Below the pieces are notes generated by a model. That model did no database searches. It worked only from the letters and a program-made list of their open reading frames with translations, and had not been told where the DNA came from. This document shows, one piece after another, positions 1 through 4,908 of a DNA stretch of 5,022 nucleotides. Position 1 is the stretch's first letter. Each line of letters begins with the position of its first letter. The position numbers and the translations under genes are program-made. Source of the DNA: Pseudomonadota bacterium (GTDB lineage: Bacteria > Desulfobacterota > Syntrophia > Syntrophales > JADFWA01); the NCBI GenBank assembly GCA_030610915.1, contig JAUWQS010000165.1, forward strand, positions 1-5,022, read 5' to 3'.

Positions 1-191
1 CCGAACCATGGGTCATAATCCTTGAACGCCTCAAACTGTGAAAAAGGGTAAACATCGCCCCAGCTCCGGGAGTCGGAAAATGCAAGCCCCACATGCCGCA
101 GGCCGTCATCGGAGGGAAACCTGGCAAGACAGACACAAAATACAAGGACTACAATGGTAAGAATAAATACCTTTTTGTTAAATTCCTGCAT
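1..191 (-). CDS. Membrane protein N-terminus, probable GT-C glycosyltransferase (partial at window edge)
   Basis: Only the first 63 codons are in the window; the gene runs off the left edge. The start is the ATG at 191-189, chosen because an AGAGGA ribosome binding site lies five bases upstream and the reading frame then stays open to the edge. Residues 1-7 are polar with two lysines, residues 8-23 form one hydrophobic membrane segment, and residues 26-33 read PSDDGLRH. A paired acidic motif just after the first membrane helix is typical of GT-C polyprenyl-phosphate-sugar glycosyltransferases, where it sits in the first external loop and helps catalysis. Residues 60-63 read DPWF. The start overlaps the end of the glycosyltransferase-methyltransferase gene by 14 bases in a different frame, which points to one operon with coupled translation. 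The GT-C call is an inference from one helix and one motif; another polytopic membrane protein is possible. Confidence 0.6.
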   Translation of the reverse strand, partial: MQEFNKKVFILTIVVLVFCVCLARFPSDDGLRHVGLAFSDSRSWGDVYPFSQFEAFKDYDPWF

Positions 192-1719
192 GAAAATCCT
201 CTTTATTCATAGCCAGGCCTTGCAAAGACACTCCCTGTCGTTCTATCAGCAAATGCGGCCTGTTCGGATTTATGCAATAGAAGATACCCTGGTATGCTAA
301 GAGACCTTTCATCATTTTTGTAAGCCGGAAAAAGAATTTCAGAATGAAAATACGTCTTGTCAAAAAAGGGAAGACGGTGCACAGAGGTATGGATGTTATC
401 TCTCTGTGTTCGATTACCCAGCCTGTTTTTATCAGTAACTGCTCTGCTGTTTTTAAGGTGTAAAAATGGAGATGAGTTTTGTCCAGAATTCCCTTGGTAT
501 GATAAGGAAAACGGCCGAAAAGTACGTTAAGCCGGACATAAATATTTGCGACATTAGGCAGTGACACAATCAAAAGCCCGCCGGTCTTAAGATAAGTCTT
601 GAGTCTGGATAAAATAAGTTCCGGATCCTTCAGGTGTTCTAAAATATCCGCCGCTACTATAATATCATATTGATCCTTTGGGCCTGTCTTCCCTGTATTT
701 TCGATATCCATCCTGTATACCTTCCGACAATACGGAGCAGCGGATTCCGAGGAGACAGCATCCATCTCAATTACGTCAACGATAGCGCCCATTTCAAACA
801 TTTTCTTTGTCAGCGCCGCATCGCCAACCCCAAGCTCCAGAACCCTTTTCCCTTCCAAGTTTTGTGTCTTCAATTTGTTATGTATTCTTGAGTGGCTCGA
901 AAACGGATCGTTAAACTTCTCAGGATATATCTGTCCGTTTACACACACATCAAAGTTGCGGCGGTAAAAAAGTTTTTTGCAAAACAGATAATATTTAAAG
1001 GATGTCAGGATACAGTTTAGCCCGTACCACATGCCATTGACACGACAAATTTCACGCCCGTAGTAGGTGGGAATGTGGACATCCTGAATCCTGCAGCCGT
1101 ATTGTTTGGCCTGCAAAAGGATTTCGGTATCAAAATGCCAGTCATCCGTATTCTCCCAGAAAGGTATGCTTTTAAAGAAACTTGTATTAAAGGCCCTGTA
1201 CCCTGAGTGAAACTCAGACAGGCGCATCTTGCATAACGAATTCTGAATCCTGGTCAAAATGATGTTTCCCAGAAATTTGTAAAGGGGCATCCCTCCTTTT
1301 AAGGCGCTTCTCCTTTTCAGCATTCGCGATCCGATTACGACATCGGCCTCATTGTTAACAATTGGGGCCAGGAGGCATTTCAGGTACTCCGGTGCATATT
1401 GTCCGTCTGCATGCAGCATAACGACAACATCAAGATCGTTATCGATTGCGTACTGGTAGCCCAGTTTTTGATTGCCGCCATACATTTTATTGACACGGTT
1501 CCTTAGAACTACAAGTTTGTCGTGATGCCCTTGAAATGACAGCGCTTTTCCAACTGTTTCATCCGTACTGCAATCATCGATCATGTACACTACCGCAACG
1601 GCCTGCCATATCTCTTCCGGAATCCGGGCAAGTGTGGCTTCTATGTGACTTTCAGCGTTGTAGGCTATTACAAAAATACCGATACGCCTGCCGTGATTAT
1701 CGAAATTATGCGGTTCCAT
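178..1719 (-). CDS. Glycosyltransferase family 2 / SAM methyltransferase fusion protein
   Basis: This is a 513-residue soluble protein with two enzyme domains. Residues 12-250 are a GT-A fold family 2 glycosyltransferase of the dolichol-phosphate-mannose synthase type: IGIFVIAYNA at 13-22, acidic pair D48-D49 in MIDDCSTDET, and HADGQYAPE at 103-111 in the place of the usual DxD. GYRAF at 173-177 and WHFDTEIL at 194-201 are later conserved motifs. Residues 290-495 are a class I methyltransferase (Methyltransf_23-like): SAM-binding motif VLELGVGDA at 293-301, DILEHLKDPE at 358-367, SLPNVANIYVRL at 386-397 and GILDKTHLHFYT at 410-421. There are no clear C-terminal membrane helices of the kind seen in many polyprenyl-phosphate hexose synthases. 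The likely role is to make a polyprenyl-phosphate sugar, or to transfer one, with methylation of the sugar or another intermediate; the substrates are unknown. The ATG at 1719 is the only sensible start; its AGGAG site (1737-1733) is 13 bases away, longer than usual. The gene follows the GT-C gene by 50 bases and overlaps the next by 14, so an operon is likely. Confidence 0.88.
   Translation of the reverse strand: MEPHNFDNHGRRIGIFVIAYNAESHIEATLARIPEEIWQAVAVVYMIDDCSTDETVGKALSFQGHHDKLVVLRNRVNKMYGGNQKLGYQYAIDNDLDVVVMLHADGQYAPEYLKCLLAPIVNNEADVVIGSRMLKRRSALKGGMPLYKFLGNIILTRIQNSLCKMRLSEFHSGYRAFNTSFFKSIPFWENTDDWHFDTEILLQAKQYGCRIQDVHIPTYYGREICRVNGMWYGLNCILTSFKYYLFCKKLFYRRNFDVCVNGQIYPEKFNDPFSSHSRIHNKLKTQNLEGKRVLELGVGDAALTKKMFEMGAIVDVIEMDAVSSESAAPYCRKVYRMDIENTGKTGPKDQYDIIVAADILEHLKDPELILSRLKTYLKTGGLLIVSLPNVANIYVRLNVLFGRFPYHTKGILDKTHLHFYTLKTAEQLLIKTGWVIEHREITSIPLCTVFPFLTRRIFILKFFFRLTKMMKGLLAYQGIFYCINPNRPHLLIERQGVSLQGLAMNKEDFHAGI
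192..204 (-). promoter_or_regulatory. Ribosome binding site inside the preceding gene
   Basis: On the minus strand AAAGAGGA (204-197) is followed by a five-base spacer and then the ATG at 191. It lies within the last codons of the upstream gene, so ribosomes finishing that gene pass over it. This site decides the start of the gene that runs off the left edge. Confidence 0.65.
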
Positions 1720-1769
1720 CTGTATGTTTAAACTCCTGCCACCTTATTCAGAACTTTCCATATCACTTA

Positions 1770-3011
1770 TCAAAACAAGGTGCCGATTGCCGCTGCATTA
1801 TAATCGATAAAAAGAATCTTCGATCCGTAAAATACCTCTATAATTACAGCAACATATATTAAAATTAGAGATCCTGATCTTAAGAATAGCCATCTCTCCT
1901 TGAAATATTCCGGAGACTCTTCAGAAAAGAACATCTTATGAACCACGTCAACAAACAGCAGGATCAACACCGGCGTTACAATGACGATATACCGGAGGAG
2001 CCTGGAATAACCGAGGAAACCGAGACATACATAAGTCAGAACTACGAAAAGAACGCACAAGCCGCCTGCTATTTCCGGTTTTACGGCTTTGATACCGGAA
2101 TGTTTGGCAATAGATATTGACAAAATGAATATCACCAGGGTCGTCGGCATTACAGTAATCAGGTTCCCAAAATAAGAAAGCGGCGATCTGATCATGGTTA
2201 CATAATATACAAAGGCATTATTTTGCAAGAGTTCTATGCCTGGCTTCCCCGGAGCGCCAATGGAGAAAAGATTTTTTGTTTCATAATAGTTCCATAAAAG
2301 CCAGACGGTTATAAAGAATATCCCAAAAGATGACACTGTTATCATTGATTTAATAAACTCAATCCTCTTACTTTTTTCAAAGAAAAGGAACCATGTCACA
2401 ATAAAAATTACCGGATATATCAGGCAGGCGTCAATCTTTACAAAACAGCTATATCCAATTAGAGCAGAGGCGATGATTTTCATCCAGTATATATTTTTTG
2501 AAAATCCTCGAACCAATAAAGCGCAGCCTAAGGTAATAAAGGCAATCTTGGGATTATCGATCCAGATTTTTGTGTTGATATGGGCTATAATGGGTGTAAA
2601 AGAACTTAATAAACCAACAAGGAATAAACAAATACCGTCACAGGGTTTAAATATCTCCTTCGCAAGTAAAATCATACCTGTATAAAAAATCAGAAAACAA
2701 AATATTTGAGCGATGCATAATCCACCCAGGCCGAACAACTTGTAAAACACATAAAAGAGAATAATACCGCCGGGCGGATGAAAGAACAGGGGACTGTCAT
2801 AGTTGGGATAGTCTGATAATAGTGATTCAAGTATGTGATGGCCCTGTAATGTGTAGCCGGCGCCGGAATCAATCTGCTCAATCAATGCCTGGTAAATTAT
2901 CTCATCACCCTCATTATGAGGATGCACAAAAATTCCAAGTCGAATGCAGATACCTAAGAGTAAAAGCGCAATTACTGGAAGGTAACGAATAATAGTTTTT
3001 TTTGTTATCAT
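1770..3011 (-). CDS. GT-C family membrane glycosyltransferase (PMT_2/ArnT-like)
   Basis: This is a 413-residue polytopic inner-membrane protein with about ten to eleven hydrophobic helices, the first at residues 8-28 and others near 82-117, 126-145, 174-211, 223-241, 284-302, 315-335, 339-357 and 380-396. The first external loop carries NEGDE (33-37), the acidic motif expected of GT-C enzymes, then FFHPPGG (76-82), which matches the HPP motif of the PMT_2/family 39 group, and WIDNP (150-154). KIDACLIYP (192-200) resembles the conserved loop after the middle helices. Such proteins move a sugar from a polyprenyl-phosphate carrier to a lipid, protein or glycan on the outer side of the membrane; the acceptor here is unknown. 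The ATG at 3011 has no good ribosome binding site: GCAGG ends only one base before it. An open 60-codon frame upstream stops in an ATGA overlap with this start. The C-terminus has none of the long soluble domain found in many relatives. The gene looks more AT-rich by eye than the downstream glycosyltransferase. Confidence 0.85.
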   Translation of the reverse strand: MITKKTIIRYLPVIALLLLGICIRLGIFVHPHNEGDEIIYQALIEQIDSGAGYTLQGHHILESLLSDYPNYDSPLFFHPPGGIILFYVFYKLFGLGGLCIAQIFCFLIFYTGMILLAKEIFKPCDGICLFLVGLLSSFTPIIAHINTKIWIDNPKIAFITLGCALLVRGFSKNIYWMKIIASALIGYSCFVKIDACLIYPVIFIVTWFLFFEKSKRIEFIKSMITVSSFGIFFITVWLLWNYYETKNLFSIGAPGKPGIELLQNNAFVYYVTMIRSPLSYFGNLITVMPTTLVIFILSISIAKHSGIKAVKPEIAGGLCVLFVVLTYVCLGFLGYSRLLRYIVIVTPVLILLFVDVVHKMFFSEESPEYFKERWLFLRSGSLILIYVAVIIEVFYGSKILFIDYNAAAIGTLF

Positions 3012-3109
3012 GCCTGCGGGATATTTACATCGTCATGCCAAATCTTCACACCCCCTTGCAACACCATGAAGCATGAAGATAGGTCGAGTTTATTTTTCAG
3101 AGCAAAAAA
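3012..3109. other. Leader of the GT-C gene, no supported gene
   Basis: This is the non-repeat part of the 348-base gap between the TVP38 and GT-C genes. On the minus strand it reads through an AT-rich stretch, then AAGGGGGTG (3059-3051), a three-codon ATG-ACG-ATG-stop and the GT-C start. The AAGGGGGTG is about 40 bases from the GT-C ATG, too far to serve it directly. A weak promoter-like pair (TTGCTC, then TATCTT 18 bases on) lies in the AT-rich part, but I would not call it a promoter on this evidence. Confidence 0.35.
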
Positions 3110-3137
3110 TTGACAGCTTCGCAAAAACTCTGTTATT
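3110..3137. repeat. Repeat leader, copy 1
   Basis: The 28-base stretch beginning TTGACAG and ending CTGTTATT matches 4123-4150 at 23 of 28 positions. The right-hand copy has TGACAG and CTGTCA arms in inverted orientation around a CGTAAAAAG core, so the parent element probably forms a short hairpin; in this copy the second arm has changed to CTGTTA. On the minus strand it belongs to the GACTTTTTACGA-like class of dispersed repeats that I remember from deltaproteobacterial genomes. Confidence 0.75.
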
Positions 3138-3148
3138 CCCAGGTTACT

Positions 3149-3242
3149 TTTGTCATTTCCAGCCCCACACTTTGTCATTTCCAGCACCACACTTTGTCAT
3201 TCCCGACCCCTTCTCTTTGTCATTCCCGACTTGATCGGGAAT
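3149..3242. repeat. Tandem GTCATT units ending in a hairpin (copy 1)
   Basis: Four adjacent units begin TTTGTCATT: 3149-3170 and 3171-3192 (both 22 bases, differing at one position), 3193-3215 (23 bases) and 3216 onward. The first two carry TTTCCAGC and the last two TTCCCGAC. The last unit extends into a hairpin, ATTCCCGA (3222-3229), loop CTTGA (3230-3234), TCGGGAAT (3235-3242). The first three units look like 5' halves of the hairpin repeat copied in tandem without their right arm. An open reading frame on each strand crosses this region, but its codons only track the repeat, so I do not call a gene. Confidence 0.85.
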
Positions 3243-3263
3243 CCATGTCTTTTCAACACGCTC

Positions 3264-3342
3264 TGGATGCCGGATCAAGTCCGGCATGACAGTTTGAACG
3301 TGTTCTGGATGCCCCGTACAGGATACGGGGTCCGGCATGACA
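3264..3342. repeat. Two hairpin repeats in inverted orientation to the first
   Basis: The first hairpin is ATGCCGGA (3267-3274), loop TCAAG, TCCGGCAT (3280-3287). The second is CCCCGTA (3312-3318), loop CAGGA, TACGGGG (3324-3330), followed by a second TCCGGCATGACA. Both are read as CTGGATG...CATGACA, the reverse of the GTCAT...ATCCA orientation of the hairpin at 3222-3242. The linkers before them are related (TTCAACACGCTCTGGATG and TTGAACGTGTTCTGGATG). The opposed arrangement resembles the paired REP sequences called BIMEs in enterobacteria. If transcribed with the operon they would form stable stems in the leader of the GT-C gene. Confidence 0.8.
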
Positions 3343-3354
3343 ATTTTGAGGGTT

Positions 3355-3423
3355 TCAGGTTACTTCCCATTATAATCTCGACGTGCCTGGCTGTCAGACA
3401 GGTCGGCACAGCGGGGCTTTTTA
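3355..3423. repeat. Palindromic dispersed repeat, copy A (forms the 3' end of the TVP38 gene)
   Basis: This 69-base stretch aligns with 4359-4431 over its whole length, with a gap of about four bases near 3379 and scattered substitutions. Shared parts are TCAxGTTAC, CATTATAA, GCCTGGCTG, CAGACAGxTCGGCA and GCTTTTTA. The centre is an imperfect palindrome with CTGTC (3391-3395) and GACAG (3397-3401) as its inner stem. Homology stops at both edges. Read on the minus strand, it encodes the last 20 residues and the TAA of the TVP38 protein. Confidence 0.8.
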
Positions 3424-4061
3424 TGAAATCTCTTAACGAAGAAACAGGCCATGATGTAAAAGAAGACTAAAAACAGCGCCACTGTGAAGAATATATTTTT
3501 ATCTATGCTAATGAGAGATTCTCCCAAGAATGTCAGCACAACAATCCCCGGCGACATCCCAATCAAAGATCCCAGGATATAATTGTGCAGACTCATGCCG
3601 GAAATACCGCCAAGATAATTCTGAGCGCCAAAAGGAAGGCCTATGATTCTGATAATAAGCATCGATAGAAATCCATTATCAGATAATTTTTTATCCACAT
3701 CCGCCCACCAGCCACGAAAAAAATAAGTCCTGACAGTCTCTCTTCCCAGAAATCGGGCAACGTAATACCCCGCAATGGCGGAAAGAAAACCTCCAATCAA
3801 AGATAAGATCATGCCCTTAAGGCAGCCAAAAACAATGCCGCCTGTTATAATAATAACAGCAAACGGAAACATTAAATTCGGGGCGACGATGCAAATGCCA
3901 ATATATACAAATGGACTCGCATAACCTGTCCCTGTTACGATATCCCTGTAATATTCCAGATTAAATCTTTGATTGAATCCGGTTAAATAAAGATAAATTA
4001 TCAAACCGGCCAGGGCTGTCAGGGATATAATCTTTATGATGATATTATTTCTCAGGTTCAT
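3360..4061 (-). CDS. TVP38/TMEM64 family (VTT domain) membrane protein
   Basis: This 233-residue inner-membrane protein has five or six hydrophobic helices: near residues 8-27, 50-70, 72-98, 131-150, 160-180 and 189-209. Family motifs are visible: GGIVFG (74-79) with a following G-rich helix, YYVARFLGRE (99-108) and, in the second half, RIIGLPFGAQNYLGGISGM (138-156) with Y161 and GMSPG (168-172). This is the SNARE-associated Golgi (VTT) domain shared with DedA proteins. Members of the superfamily have been tied to lipid scrambling and carrier-lipid transport; a role in recycling or flipping polyprenyl-phosphate for the neighbouring glycosyltransferases is my inference. A TTG ten codons upstream (4091) is in frame but has no binding site. 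I prefer ATG 4061, with GGGG (4073-4070) eight bases ahead and a normal basic N-terminus. Residues 214-233 (from the second lysine pair to NGK) are encoded by a dispersed repeat also found at 4359-4431, so the tail is probably acquired and not part of the family fold. Confidence 0.85.
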   Translation of the reverse strand: MNLRNNIIIKIISLTALAGLIIYLYLTGFNQRFNLEYYRDIVTGTGYASPFVYIGICIVAPNLMFPFAVIIITGGIVFGCLKGMILSLIGGFLSAIAGYYVARFLGRETVRTYFFRGWWADVDKKLSDNGFLSMLIIRIIGLPFGAQNYLGGISGMSLHNYILGSLIGMSPGIVVLTFLGESLISIDKNIFFTVALFLVFFYIMACFFVKRFHKKPRCADLSDSQARRDYNGK

Positions 4062-4074
4062 CCGGCTGACCCCA

Positions 4075-4088
4075 TGGCCTATCGGCCA
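4075..4088 (-). promoter_or_regulatory. Perfect 5-bp hairpin just before the TVP38 ribosome binding site
   Basis: On the minus strand TGGCC (4088-4084), loop GATA and GGCCA (4079-4075) form a perfect stem. It ends one base before the GGGG proposed as the ribosome binding site of the TVP38 gene. It could limit access to the start. A 14-base palindrome can arise by chance, so a regulatory role is only possible. Confidence 0.3.
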
Positions 4089-4122
4089 CAATGAAACATG
4101 AATAAAATAGAGTTAATCACTC

Positions 4123-4150
4123 TTGACAGTCTCGTAAAAAGTCTGTCATT
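4123..4150. repeat. Repeat leader, copy 2
   Basis: This is the partner of 3110-3137 (23 of 28 identical). Here the inverted arms are intact: TGACAG (4124-4129) and CTGTCA (4143-4148) enclose TCTCGTAAAAAGT. It is followed directly by GTCATT units, as in copy 1. A separate small palindrome, AGAGT-TAATC-ACTCT (4109-4123), touches its left edge. Confidence 0.75.
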
Positions 4151-4259
4151 TCCAACCCCTCACGTGTCATTCCCGACTCCCCACTTTGTCATTCCCGACC
4201 TGATCGGGAATCCAGTTCTTTCCAAGTGCTTATGGACTCCCGCCTGCGCGGGAGTGACA
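4141..4259. repeat. GTCATT units and opposed hairpins (copy 2)
   Basis: Three units run in tandem: 4141-4163 (with CTGTCATTTCC), 4164-4184 (GTGTCATTCCC) and 4185 onward. The last becomes a hairpin, ATTCCCGA (4191-4198), loop CCTGA, TCGGGAAT (4204-4211). After a linker of about 20 bases comes a hairpin in the reverse orientation, ACTCCCGC (4236-4243), loop CTGC, GCGGGAGT (4248-4255), ending GTGACA. The same order of parts is found in copy 1. A decayed GCTGGAATGAC follows at 4268-4278. Confidence 0.85.
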
Positions 4260-4358
4260 AAAATAACGCTGGAATGACTTAAAGAACTTAGCGCCCTGCG
4301 GGCGGACTTTTTATAACACATTTATATCATTGTGAATAAAATGGGATTTCCTATACTA
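4260..4358. other. Gene-free spacer inside repeat block 2
   Basis: No open frame or RNA gene is supported here. It contains a short GC-rich stem, CGCCC (4292-4296), loop TGC, GGGCG (4300-4304), followed on the plus strand by GACTTTTT, then an AT-rich stretch. The stem plus T-run resembles a weak plus-strand terminator, but no plus-strand gene precedes it. Together with the flanking repeats it fills most of the 415 bases between the TVP38 start and the broken glycosyltransferase. Confidence 0.4.
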
Positions 4359-4431
4359 TCAAGTTACCTTCCATTATAACGCCGCAGTACTTGCCTGGCT
4401 GGCAGACAGATCGGCATAGTGGTGCTTTTTA
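4359..4431. repeat. Palindromic dispersed repeat, copy B
   Basis: This is the 73-base partner of 3355-3423. The palindrome is longer here: GCCGCAGTACTTGCC on the left can pair imperfectly with GGCATAGTGGTGC on the right around CTGGCAGACAG. In the frame equivalent to the TVP38 tail, the minus strand reads KKHHYADLSASQA and then reaches a stop, against KKPRCADLSDSQA in copy A. Here it is not joined to a gene: the nearest gene end is the TAA of the glycosyltransferase fragment at 4477. Confidence 0.8.
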
Positions 4432-4476
4432 CGGAGCCATCATCTTTCAATAAGAATTTTAAAAAAGCCTTGCACA

Positions 4477-4902
4477 TTATCGGTTTTTATCCCCGGTTTT
4501 CTCATACGCGTCCTGCGTCACACCGGTTATGCGGTAAATTTTATGAATCTGATCTTTACTCACAAAAACCGGTTTCAATTCATTGCCGTGTCCCTTAACC
4601 ATACGTCGGTAAAATTCCATCGACGGTTTTCCCTGTGGGCCTCCTGAAGGCTCCTGAATAAGGTAGCCAGCTTTCAGGTCTTGTAACAGGGCAAACGAAC
4701 AATCAGGATCTCCGACAAAAGGCTTCGCTTCCTTTGGAGAGGGAAAATAGTATGTCTTCTCATTTGGAAGCCACGGTCTTATCCCTTTGCGCCCGGTATA
4801 GAGATAATAGACCGGATCACAGGAAGAGGCCAGGACTGCCTCCTGATAGGTGTTCTCCTTAATCCATGAGATAGTCTCTTTAAACCTAATTTCCCGAAAA
4901 AA
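4477..4902 (-). pseudogene. C-terminal fragment of a GT-C membrane glycosyltransferase, 5' end lost
   Basis: About 141 codons are open from a TAA at 4905-4903 to the TAA at 4479-4477, with no start codon until an internal ATG at 4620. The sequence reads like the soluble C-terminal domain of bacterial GT-C/PMT-type glycosyltransferases: FKETISWIKENT, then EAVLASSCDPVYYLYTGRK, a central domain and a final HKIYRI strand before a short polar tail. From memory, relatives have closely similar WIRENTPPDAVLAS...DPVYYLYTGRKAIR segments after their last membrane helix. The catalytic acidic loop and all membrane helices would lie upstream, where a transposase end is found 6 bases away instead. The fragment is therefore most likely a gene cut by an insertion sequence. 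The remaining 5' part may lie outside the window on the other side of the element. The fragment itself has no internal frameshift, so the break appears recent. Confidence 0.75.
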
Positions 4903-4908
4903 TTATAC

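Noticed and set aside
670..891. Plus-strand open frame opposite the methyltransferase domain
   Set aside because: It lies wholly within the strongly supported fusion gene on the other strand and shows no protein family signal. The frames at 1536-1862, 1938-2120 and 2473-2685 and the minus-strand frame at 2690-2881 are rejected for the same reason.
1726..1733. GTTTAAAC palindrome between the GT-C and fusion genes
   Set aside because: An eight-base AT-rich palindrome is expected by chance and nothing else nearby suggests an operator.
3149..3342. CRISPR array
   Set aside because: The 22-base units are directly adjacent without unique spacers of constant length, and there are only three or four of them with no cas gene nearby.
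3388..3422. Palindromic repeat as terminator of the TVP38 gene
   Set aside because: The T-run follows the stem only on the plus strand. On the minus strand the stem lies within coding sequence and is followed by mixed bases, so it is not a standard terminator for that gene.
3150..3470. Plus-strand open frame of 106 codons (and a minus-strand frame at 3153-3338)
   Set aside because: Both frames follow the GTCATT and hairpin repeats, giving MPDQVRHD-type peptides that are a familiar translation artefact of these repeats. There is no ribosome binding site and no family resemblance.
4062..4091. TTG start at 4091 for the TVP38 gene, adding ten residues
   Set aside because: No ribosome binding site precedes the TTG, and the added residues pass through the hairpin at 4075-4088. 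The ATG at 4061 has a better-placed GGGG and gives a typical family N-terminus.
4291..4312. Rho-independent terminator on the plus strand (GC stem then TTTTT)
   Set aside because: The stem is only five base pairs and no plus-strand gene precedes it. On the minus strand, where the genes are, the T-run is on the wrong side.
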